This document shows positions 13,125-18,612 of a DNA stretch of 28,753 nucleotides, piece after piece. Position numbers and translations under genes: made by a program. Source of the DNA: a virus; the IMG/VR virus record IMGVR_UViG_3300043466_000356, positions 1-28,753 of that record; one strand, written 5' to 3'. Position 1 is the first letter of the stretch. Every line of letters begins with the position of its first letter. The notes under the pieces were generated by a model. That model did no database searches. It was given only the letters and a program-made list of their open reading frames with translations, and was not told where the DNA came from.

Positions 13125-14232
13125 CTGTAATAAGCGGTTTATAGTTTTAATGTGTGGCAGGAGATGGGGTAAGTCCTTAATCTCTCAAAGTATAGCTATA
13201 GAGAATGGTCTGGATAATAAAATAATAGCATACGTTACACCTACATACCAACTTGCTAAAGTATTCTTTGATGAACTGATTAAAATTATACCTGCTGAAA
13301 TCATTACATCTAACAGGTCTGATTTAACCATTCAGTTTATTACAGGTGGGGTAATACGATTTTTCACAGGGGAAAGGTTAGACAACTTCAGAGGTCTAAA
13401 GTTCCATATGGCTATCATTGATGAAGCATCCTACATTCCAAACTTAGAACAAGGATGGCTTAATAGTATTAGACCAACTCTGACAGACTTTAAAGGGAAG
13501 GCAATCTTTCTATCAACTCCAAGAGGACAGAATTACTTTTACTCTTTGTTTATGAAGTCAGATGCTAATTGGGCATCTTATAAGTTCAGCACATACGATA
13601 ACCCACACATTGACAAGGATGAGATAGATGATGCTAAAAGCCAATTACCTTCAGCGGTATTTGAGCAGGAGTATATGGCTAATCCTATGGAGAATGCAGC
13701 TAATCCATTTGGTAGTGAGCATATCAGAGCCTGTATCAGACCAATGAGTTATAACGAGCCTGTATGTTACGGCATTGACCTTGCCAAGTCTTATGACTTT
13801 ACAGTTATCATAGGACTTGATTTGAACGGCATTGTCTGCTATTATGAACGATTCCAAAGGGATTGGTCAACCACAAAACAAACCATCCTTAAACTGCCTA
13901 GAAAGCCTATTGTAATCGATTCAACAGGAGTAGGTGACCCAATCTTTGAGGACTTACAAAGGGAAGGTTTACAGATACAAGGGTTAAAGTTCACACAGGG
14001 AAGTAAGCAACAGTTGATGATAGGACTACAGACAGCTATCCATACTCAAAAGATAGGCTACCCAGATGGGGAAATAGTCAGGGAGTTAGAAGTCTTTGAA
14101 TATCAGTACTCTGCAACAGGGGTAAAGTACTCTGCCCCCTCTGGATTTCACGATGATTGCGTTATGGCACTTGCTTTAGCGTGGCATAATATGAACTTTA
14201 AGGCAGGTTCAGGTAGGTACAACTTCTTATAA
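13057..14232 (+). CDS. terL: Terminase large subunit
   Basis: 391 residues with both functional halves. ATPase: Walker A CGRRWGKS (33-40), Walker B MAIIDEAS (118-125, D122 and E123) and the coupling motif LSTPRG (152-157). RNase H-like nuclease: YGIDLAKSYDF (D241), IVIDSTGVGD (D288) and FHDDCVMALALA (D366/D367). It cuts and translocates genomic DNA into proheads through the portal. It is compact compared with typical 450-600 residue terminases but appears complete. The overlapping start is normal for this gene pair. Confidence 0.97.
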   Translation: MSDTQTTEITLPIPHKSQKQILNCNKRFIVLMCGRRWGKSLISQSIAIENGLDNKIIAYVTPTYQLAKVFFDELIKIIPAEIITSNRSDLTIQFITGGVIRFFTGERLDNFRGLKFHMAIIDEASYIPNLEQGWLNSIRPTLTDFKGKAIFLSTPRGQNYFYSLFMKSDANWASYKFSTYDNPHIDKDEIDDAKSQLPSAVFEQEYMANPMENAANPFGSEHIRACIRPMSYNEPVCYGIDLAKSYDFTVIIGLDLNGIVCYYERFQRDWSTTKQTILKLPRKPIVIDSTGVGDPIFEDLQREGLQIQGLKFTQGSKQQLMIGLQTAIHTQKIGYPDGEIVRELEVFEYQYSATGVKYSAPSGFHDDCVMALALAWHNMNFKAGSGRYNFL

Positions 14233-14247
14233 TGCAACAATGTTGCA
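14233..14247 (+). repeat. Perfect inverted repeat just after terL
   Basis: TGCAAC-AAT-GTTGCA begins at the base after the terL stop codon. It could form a six-pair hairpin followed by AAAAA rather than a T tract, so it is a poor intrinsic terminator. It may be an operator or an mRNA 3'-end structure. Confidence 0.4.
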
Positions 14248-14275
14248 AAAATACTTTAAAAATAGTTGTAGTATA

Positions 14276-14308
14276 TTGACTTTTGTATTAACAATAGGTT
14301 TATCTTTG
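14276..14308 (+). promoter_or_regulatory. Bacteroidetes-type promoter for the regulator block
   Basis: TTG (14276-14278) and TATCTTTG (14301-14308) are separated by 22 bases. This matches TTG-N(17-23)-TAnnTTTG, the primary promoter form of Flavobacterium and Bacteroides. Transcription would begin near 14314 and give a 25-base A-rich leader to ATG 14338. It is the best promoter in the window. Confidence 0.7.
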
Positions 14309-14337
14309 GTATTCAATAACAAATAAACCACTACACA

Positions 14338-14547
14338 ATGACACAAACAGCACACAGAAATTTAATCTTAGAAATTTCAGAAATCAACGAAGAAACAAAT
14401 GTTTTTACCATTGCTAAAAATATGATGAAAGCTTTAAGGAATAATGAAATAACAAGTAGACAGTATGATTTACTTGCAGGAGAATTACAATTAGAGTGCC
14501 TTCGCCAAAAACTCCCAACATCAAACTTAATTTGTTCTTTATTTTAA
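14338..14547 (+). CDS. Small protein, function unknown
   Basis: 69 residues (MTQTAHRNLILEISEINEETNVFTIAKNMMKALRNNEITSRQYDLLAGELQLECLRQ...), predicted helical and soluble. It is the first gene behind the 14276 promoter, with a leader (AAACCACTACACAATG) resembling the repeated early leader. No motif is recognised. It may be a small regulator or host-takeover factor. Confidence 0.6.
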   Translation: MTQTAHRNLILEISEINEETNVFTIAKNMMKALRNNEITSRQYDLLAGELQLECLRQKLPTSNLICSLF

Positions 14548-14601
14548 AACACAAGGGGTGCAGCATCCTATCAACTGCAATAACCATCTAAACTAAACAT
14601 T

Positions 14602-14760
14602 ATGAAGTATTACAAAGTAACAATCGGAACGAAAGTAGAAACAGTTTATCAACCATCTTTAAAAGAAGCTAAACAACTTGCTCAATGGCTTAAACAAAAA
14701 TGGGGCATCAATGGTAAAACTACTGTTAAATTAATTGGATACATAAACCAGATAAACTAA
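14602..14760 (+). CDS. 52-residue protein, function unknown
   Basis: ATG 14602 to TAA 14758-14760. The product (MKYYKVTIGTKVETVYQPSLKEAKQLAQWLKQKWGINGKTTVKLIGYINQIN) looks like a beta-alpha-beta fold: strand, helix with an LxxWLKQKWG turn, strand. It is preceded by the AACCATCTAAAC leader variant. It is a small basic soluble protein with no known function. Confidence 0.55.
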   Translation: MKYYKVTIGTKVETVYQPSLKEAKQLAQWLKQKWGINGKTTVKLIGYINQIN

Positions 14761-14765
14761 ACACA

Positions 14766-15155
14766 ATGATTTACGAAATCAGAACAAAGAAAGAAGTTAT
14801 CAGACCTTACCATTCCAATTACAATAAGTATATGCAGAAGAAGATAATGGAAGTCTATGTAGGGGTTATAAATCCTTATGGGGATTATATGATAATGGAC
14901 TGCACAGGACCACACAATGCAATCTACCACACAGAAAGAGAATTACCACAGGTAGAAAAGATACTACAGAAAGAAGGCATCATTTACACTATAAACAAAA
15001 TCAACAATGGAAAACTTAACAAACAAACAGGCAGCAGTAGGGTTAACAATAATTTTAATTCTGATACTTCTGGCGGACAACTTTTAGAATGCGATATATG
15101 CGAAGGCACAGGGTGGTTAGATATTAATCATACCTGCCCAAAATGTGAACCATAA
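14766..15155 (+). CDS. Protein with a C-terminal four-cysteine zinc ribbon
   Basis: 129 residues. Residues 1-78 form a compact domain (MIYEIRTKKEVIRPYHSNYNKYMQKKIMEVYVGVINPYGDYMIMDCTGPHNAIYH...). Residues 81-107 are Asn/Ser/Gly-rich and coincide exactly with the micro-ORF 15007-15087 in another frame. The last 21 residues, CDICEGTGWLDINHTCPKC, carry C109, C112, C124 and C127 in a DnaJ-like CxxCxGxG arrangement likely to bind zinc. The linker looks overprinted rather than conserved in this frame. Function unknown. Confidence 0.6.
   Translation: MIYEIRTKKEVIRPYHSNYNKYMQKKIMEVYVGVINPYGDYMIMDCTGPHNAIYHTERELPQVEKILQKEGIIYTINKINNGKLNKQTGSSRVNNNFNSDTSGGQLLECDICEGTGWLDINHTCPKCEP
15007..15087 (+). 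CDS. 26-residue membrane micro-ORF overprinted on the zinc-ribbon gene
   Basis: ATG 15007 to TAG 15085-15087, in a frame shifted by one base from the host gene. The peptide MENLTNKQAAVGLTIILILILLADNF has a continuous hydrophobic stretch (VGLTIILILILLA) with polar ends, a credible single-pass membrane peptide. The host frame over the same bases gives low-complexity sequence, as expected if selection acts on this frame. Its small size means it could also be chance. Confidence 0.35.
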   Translation: MENLTNKQAAVGLTIILILILLADNF

Positions 15156-15159
15156 TCTA

Positions 15160-15209
15160 TTGTTATATCAAAAACTTTATTTAACTTCGCTAAAACCATC
15201 TACAATGAA
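15160..15209 (+). promoter_or_regulatory. Promoter and repeated leader before the 15205 gene
   Basis: TTG (15160-15162), 19 bases, then TAACTTCG (15182-15189): a Bacteroidetes-type promoter with TTCG in place of TTTG. The leader and start, TAAAACCATCTACAATGAA (15191-15209), is identical to that at 221-239. This sets the gene start at 15205, because an upstream in-frame start would place the promoter inside the coding region. Confidence 0.6.
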
Positions 15210-15423
15210 ATCTTATTTTAACGAGTATTTAGAATCCGAAATGAATGCTATAAAAATTCAAGGAGAAGTTGATTCCCTTGCTATAGCCTTTAAGTATGTA
15301 ATTAAAACCTTGACAGACGAACAAGCCAAACTTGCCAAGACTTTTATAGAAATGGTAACAATATCAGATAAAACAAAAACAACCATATATGATTCACGAT
15401 TTACTGAAAACAGAAAGGACTAA
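15205..15423 (+). CDS. Small helical protein paired with an Xre regulator
   Basis: 72 residues from ATG 15205 (MKSYFNEYLESEMNAIKIQGEVDSLAIAFKYVIKTLTDEQAKLAKTFIEMVTIS...). A longer in-frame start at 15145 is rejected because the promoter and conserved leader lie inside it. The product is helical and soluble. It overlaps the following helix-turn-helix gene by 35 bases, so the two are co-expressed. No toxin motif is visible; an antirepressor or early host-takeover role is possible but unsupported. Confidence 0.6.
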   Translation: MKSYFNEYLESEMNAIKIQGEVDSLAIAFKYVIKTLTDEQAKLAKTFIEMVTISDKTKTTIYDSRFTENRKD

Positions 15424-15592
15424 GCAAGGATTAACACAGAAACAACTTGCTGACAAAGCAGGTGTTAGCTTCGTAAGTATTAACCGTATTGAGAAAGGAA
15501 ATCTCCCCAGAGTTTCTGTAATCAATCAAATCTTTAAAGCACTTGGAAAAGACCTACAATTTGTTATTGCAGATTCTGCTCTGGTCAATTAA
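15389..15592 (+). CDS. Xre/Cro-family helix-turn-helix regulator
   Basis: 67 residues. LLKTERTKQGLTQKQLADKAGVSFVSINRIEKGNLPRVSVINQIFKALGKDLQFVI (5-60) is a complete HTH_3 domain: the LTQKQLADKAGVS helix-turn, the recognition helix FVSINRIEKG, and a final helix followed by a strand resembling HigA/HipB-type antitoxins. It probably represses its own or a nearby promoter, and the 15160 promoter is the nearest candidate. No adjacent toxin or integrase is seen, so it does not by itself show lysogeny. Confidence 0.85.
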   Translation: MIHDLLKTERTKQGLTQKQLADKAGVSFVSINRIEKGNLPRVSVINQIFKALGKDLQFVIADSALVN

Positions 15593-15608
15593 GCTAACAG
15601 CTTACACG

Positions 15609-15692
15609 ATGATTTTAATAATAGCCTTGCCAATTATATTGGTGGGGTTATTATTAGAGTTAAAGGAATGGTATAATAACATTCATTATTAA
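15609..15692 (+). CDS. 27-residue membrane microprotein
   Basis: ATG 15609 to TAA 15690-15692. MILIIALPIILVGLLLELKEWYNNIHY is hydrophobic for residues 1-16 with a charged tail, typical of a single-pass membrane peptide. It lies alone between the regulator and the tail chaperone. It is supported only by composition and fit in the gap. Confidence 0.45.
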   Translation: MILIIALPIILVGLLLELKEWYNNIHY

Positions 15693-15702
15693 TAATACTA
15701 AT

Positions 15703-16362
15703 ATGACTTGGGAAGATATTAACTTATTTAAATATCAAAGGCTTATCCCTGTTTTGCAGGAAGGAGAAAACATAGACCAATACTCAAAGATAATTGGCAT
15801 CCTTTATGATATGACAGATAACGAAGTTAATAGCTTGTCAATAAGCCAATACTTAGATTTAAAAGCAAAGGTTAACTTACTTTTAAACACAGACATCAAA
15901 GGTCAGCCTGTTAAGTACATTAAGTTGAAAGGTCGCAGGTATAAGTGCATTTATGATATAAGGAACTTACCTGCTGCCAGATACATTGAAACAAAAGTAT
16001 TTAGTGAGGACTTTATAGGCAACATTCATAAGATAGCTGCATCAATGGTAATGCCTATGAAGAAAACTTTATTCGGTTGGAAGTTGGATAAGTACGATGC
16101 CAGTAAACACGATGTGTACGCACAGGATATGTTGGAAGCAAGGTTTGTAGATGTGTATCAGAGTGCAGTTTTTTTTTTAAGTGTTTATCTGAATTGGATA
16201 AAAGTTTCGCAGGATTATATGATACAGGAGTTGAGCAAGACAGTAACCCATTCGGAAGCAGTAAAGGAGGTAGCAGATTTGTTGAAGTTTATGGATGGCA
16301 TTATACCATATACGAAATTGCCAAGCTCAACAATCAAGCGGTTAACGAGGTCTGGGAGATGA
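15703..16362 (+). CDS. Tail assembly chaperone, zero-frame product (G-like)
   Basis: 219 residues. The N-terminal part (MTWEDINLFKYQRLIPVLQEGENIDQYSKIIGILYDMTDNEVNSLSISQYLDL) looks like the structured domain of Bacteroidetes phage tail chaperones. The gene lies just upstream of tail genes, contains a ten-T slippery run at 16169-16178, and has an overlapping -1 frame that continues into a conserved-looking C-terminus. Those are the hallmarks of the lambda G/GT arrangement. The unshifted product continues past the slip site as LSVYLNWIKVSQDYM.... It would bind the tape measure before tail tube polymerisation. Confidence 0.75.
   Translation: MTWEDINLFKYQRLIPVLQEGENIDQYSKIIGILYDMTDNEVNSLSISQYLDLKAKVNLLLNTDIKGQPVKYIKLKGRRYKCIYDIRNLPAARYIETKVFSEDFIGNIHKIAASMVMPMKKTLFGWKLDKYDASKHDVYAQDMLEARFVDVYQSAVFFLSVYLNWIKVSQDYMIQELSKTVTHSEAVKEVADLLKFMDGIIPYTKLPSSTIKRLTRSGR
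16169..16179 (+). other. Programmed -1 frameshift slippery site
   Basis: Ten Ts then A. In the chaperone frame the codons are TTT (16174) and TTA (16177) preceded by T, giving T TTT TTA, the same heptamer as in retroviral -1 sites. Slippage moves translation into the 16179-16424 frame. No obvious strong downstream pseudoknot was found by eye. Confidence 0.7.
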
Positions 16363-16424
16363 AAACTTTAGAATATTTAAACACGATGGCATATATAAAA
16401 GCTTTGAGGGATTATCAGAAATGA
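16179..16424 (+). CDS. Tail assembly chaperone -1 frame extension (T-like)
   Basis: This frame is open from 16107 and has only a TTG (16194), no ATG, near the overlap. Entry from the slippery heptamer yields a fusion of 159 zero-frame residues plus 81 residues here (240 in total). The extension KCLSELDKSFAGLYDTG...RFVEVYGWHYTIYEIAKLNNQAVNEVWEMKTLEYLNTMAYIKAL is well structured. The IYEIAKLNNQxVxEVxEMxTLExLNxMAYIKA part resembles C-terminal chaperone segments of related phages. This supports a G/GT pair that recruits tape measure and tail tube in different ratios. Confidence 0.75.
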   Translation, partial: KCLSELDKSFAGLYDTGVEQDSNPFGSSKGGSRFVEVYGWHYTIYEIAKLNNQAVNEVWEMKTLEYLNTMAYIKALRDYQK

Positions 16425-16663
16425 GGTATTTAGACTTAGATGTACTTGTGCATAACGACTCAACTAAGTTAATGGACAGCTTGGATATGGACTTTGACTT
16501 AGAAACCTGTGATATTAAAACAATAAGGTTATATGACATTAGTTTTATAATGCCATACGAGCAGAACGGAATAGACTATACACAGATATTTGTTAGTGGC
16601 AATTCTTTTATAAGTCCATTAGATTATAACACATTTAAGAAATTGGTTACGGTGTTTGGTTAA
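16421..16663 (+). CDS. Small acidic tail-module protein
   Basis: 80 residues (MRYLDLDVLVHNDSTKLMDSLDMDFDLETCDIKTIRLYDISFIMPYEQNGIDYTQIFVSGNSFISPLDYNTFKKLV), acidic, probably a beta-sandwich-like fold. It starts by ATGA overlap with the frameshifted chaperone end and is followed by a strong terminator. No function is recognised; the position suggests a tail assembly accessory factor. Confidence 0.7.
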   Translation: MRYLDLDVLVHNDSTKLMDSLDMDFDLETCDIKTIRLYDISFIMPYEQNGIDYTQIFVSGNSFISPLDYNTFKKLVTVFG

Positions 16664-16683
16664 ATAAAGGCAGGTGTCCTTTT

Positions 16684-16712
16684 ACCCTATTCTTCGGAGT
16701 AGGGTTTTTTTT
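16684..16712 (+). terminator. Strong intrinsic terminator with a UUCG tetraloop
   Basis: A nine-pair stem (ACCCTATTC against GAGTAGGGT, one T-G wobble) closes a TTCG tetraloop and is followed by eight Ts. The C(UUCG)G loop is exceptionally stable. It ends the chaperone transcript 20 bases after the 16421 gene. The next gene therefore needs its own promoter or read-through. Confidence 0.9.
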
Positions 16713-16736
16713 GTCAGTTATTTTAGCTTTAATCAC

Positions 16737-16751
16737 ACATTTATAGGTGTG
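16737..16751 (+). promoter_or_regulatory. ACATTTATA start-site motif (copy 1)
   Basis: ACATTTATAGG lies directly before the GTG start at 16749, about 24 bases after a strong terminator. Exact ACATTTATA cores recur before the starts at 22316 and 25111. It may be part of a late promoter, or a translation element. Confidence 0.4.
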
Positions 16752-17441
16752 AGCATATCCAAAGAACAAGCTAAAGCATTCGCTAATAATTTCCTGCAAA
16801 CATTAGGAAGCAGTCAATACGACAAAGACCCAAAGATAGGCGGAGTTATTGAAGCTATGCTTTTGCAGTATGGATTGGAGTGGAACAAGGAAGCTAAAAA
16901 GAACCTTGAAAAATCTAAAGCTATAAGTTCTGGTGCATTGGCAGACATCTCTGTTCCAAGAGTATACCCAACGGCTACAGGCTACACATTAGAGTTAGGA
17001 TATCCTTTGAATTCTGCACAGGCAGGTTACTATGATTTCGTGAACAAGGGTGTGCAGGGCGTAGGAGGTGGTACAAAGCCTAAGAAGGCATCTGGAACTT
17101 ATAAGTATAAAACGGCTTACCCTAATAAGAAGATGGCTTTAGCTATACTCCTATGGCTTAGGAAGGCTAACCTATCTGTTAGGAATGTACCAAAGGCTAC
17201 AACAGGACTTGAAAGGAAAAGAAAGAAGTTATCAAAAATGGTAGGGGATGCAGAGAATAAAAAGAAGTTAGCCTACGCTATCTCTACTAACATAAAAAAG
17301 AATGGTCTAAGGGCAACCTACTATATCGATAAAGCTAATAAGATAATCTTTGATAAGAACTTTCAAGCAGGATTAGCGGAAGCATTAGACGCAGAAGTAA
17401 CAATTCAAATACGTTCAATAAATGGCAGCAGTAATAAATGA
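16749..17441 (+). CDS. Tail completion-like protein (GTG start)
   Basis: 230 residues from GTG 16749. The frame is open to ATG 16674, but that start would put the intrinsic terminator inside the gene and add a non-conserved-looking N-terminus. The product (MSISKEQAKAFANNFLQTLG...) contains ISSGALADISVPRVYPTATGYTLELGYPLNSAQAGYYDFVNKGVQGV, reminiscent of HK97 gp10-like tail completion proteins. A basic C-terminal helical region (AYAISTNIKKNGLRATYYIDKA) follows. It probably acts at tail assembly or the head-tail interface. It overlaps the next gene by 20 bases. Confidence 0.6.
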   Translation: MSISKEQAKAFANNFLQTLGSSQYDKDPKIGGVIEAMLLQYGLEWNKEAKKNLEKSKAISSGALADISVPRVYPTATGYTLELGYPLNSAQAGYYDFVNKGVQGVGGGTKPKKASGTYKYKTAYPNKKMALAILLWLRKANLSVRNVPKATTGLERKRKKLSKMVGDAENKKKLAYAISTNIKKNGLRATYYIDKANKIIFDKNFQAGLAEALDAEVTIQIRSINGSSNK

Positions 17442-18612
17442 TTCACCGAGTGCATATGCACCGGCACACGATGACATATGGTTTACGTTAACCTCAAATC
17501 AAAGTGGTACAACTAACTTCAAATTTGTAGTAGATATTAAAGTAAACAATACTTTGGTATCAAGGGCAAAAGTATTCCCAGATGCAAGTGGGTATGGGTA
17601 CTATAATTCCGGTCCTATAGTTAGGGCATACATTACCAATTACTTTGAGCCTTCAGGTAGTTCAATCCTTGTGGCATCAAATGATAAACTGCACGTGGAC
17701 TATAAATTAGAACTTGGCGAAGAAGTAAGCGGTGTAGTAACAACTAACCAAGCGAGTGGAAACTTTGCAGGTTATAATTGTTACAGGTCTATGTTTACAG
17801 ACTATTACAAAACAGGTGCAACTACTTTTACAAGCTATTACGATACCAACACCTTGACGAACTATGAAGATAATTGGCTCACTGAAAGGGATTTAACAAT
17901 AGGTGCAGATGTAAACGAAAGTATGTTTATAACCTTCTTTAAAAAGACAGCAGGAACTTACACAGGTGTTTTACAAATAGTAGGCGAAGGCGAAGTGGTA
18001 CAAAGTTCTGTGAGTGGAACAATAGCTTTAAATGAAATGAATCTATTTAATTTGGGTTCAGCGAATATAAATACTTGGGCTGCATCAGCGGTCATAAATG
18101 CAAATACTTATGGTTACAACTTTTACTTGGACAGAGCAGGAACTAAATCACGTACAGTTAAAATACGAAATAAATGCTACCCAAAGCATCAGCCATATAA
18201 CATTCACTTCCTCAACAGACTTGGTGGTTACGATACGATGAAATTTGCCTTAGTAAATAAGAGGTCAAGTAACTTTGAAAAGCAGACATTCCAGAAACCA
18301 CAATGGCAAAGCCAAAGTAATGTAAAGGTATTGGCAGATAGTTACAATAGGATAAATGAAACGAATGTAGCTTTTTCTGTAAACCACAAGAACAGAATGC
18401 ACTTAGTAAGTGATTGGGTTAGTCAGCAGGATTCAGATTGGATGCAGCAATTAATCGCATCAACATCTGTATATATTGAAAGCAATGGCGGTTACTTTCC
18501 TGTTACTATAAGTACTTCTCAATATGACTTTAAGATAGTTGCAGCGGATAAACTTTGGAACGTAGAAATAGACATTGATATAAGCAGAACTATTAACTCT
18601 CAATTCAGATAA
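17422..18612 (+). CDS. Tail-module structural protein (distal tail candidate)
   Basis: 396 residues, rich in beta strands and in Ser, Thr and Asn, with no catalytic motif. It begins MAAVINDSPSAYAPAHDDIWFTLTSNQSG and contains KCYPKHQPYNIHFLNRLGGYDTMKFAL and a C-terminal WNVEIDIDISRTINSQFR. This layout is familiar from Bacteroidetes siphophage tail modules, where a protein of this kind precedes a larger tip protein. It shares its last base with the start of the 18612 gene (TAATG). A baseplate or distal-tail component is the best guess. Confidence 0.65.
   Translation: MAAVINDSPSAYAPAHDDIWFTLTSNQSGTTNFKFVVDIKVNNTLVSRAKVFPDASGYGYYNSGPIVRAYITNYFEPSGSSILVASNDKLHVDYKLELGEEVSGVVTTNQASGNFAGYNCYRSMFTDYYKTGATTFTSYYDTNTLTNYEDNWLTERDLTIGADVNESMFITFFKKTAGTYTGVLQIVGEGEVVQSSVSGTIALNEMNLFNLGSANINTWAASAVINANTYGYNFYLDRAGTKSRTVKIRNKCYPKHQPYNIHFLNRLGGYDTMKFALVNKRSSNFEKQTFQKPQWQSQSNVKVLADSYNRINETNVAFSVNHKNRMHLVSDWVSQQDSDWMQQLIASTSVYIESNGGYFPVTISTSQYDFKIVAADKLWNVEIDIDISRTINSQFR

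Noticed and set aside
14233-14247. Hairpin after terL as an intrinsic terminator
   Set aside because: Only six pairs and followed by As, not Ts; kept only as an inverted repeat.
15145-15204. Upstream ATG 15145 for the 15205 gene
   Set aside because: The extension contains a promoter and the 19-base leader shared with the first gene.
15389-15592. Xre regulator as evidence of a lysogeny switch or a toxin-antitoxin pair
   Set aside because: No integrase, no divergent repressor/Cro arrangement and no recognisable toxin next to it.
16169-16178. Ten-T run as a sequencing error splitting one gene
   Set aside because: Possible in principle, but a slippery heptamer in exactly this gene type and position, with both frames open, fits programmed frameshifting better.
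16674-16748. Upstream extension of the tail completion-like gene to ATG 16674
   Set aside because: It would place a very strong intrinsic terminator inside the reading frame, and the added residues look random; GTG 16749 is preferred.
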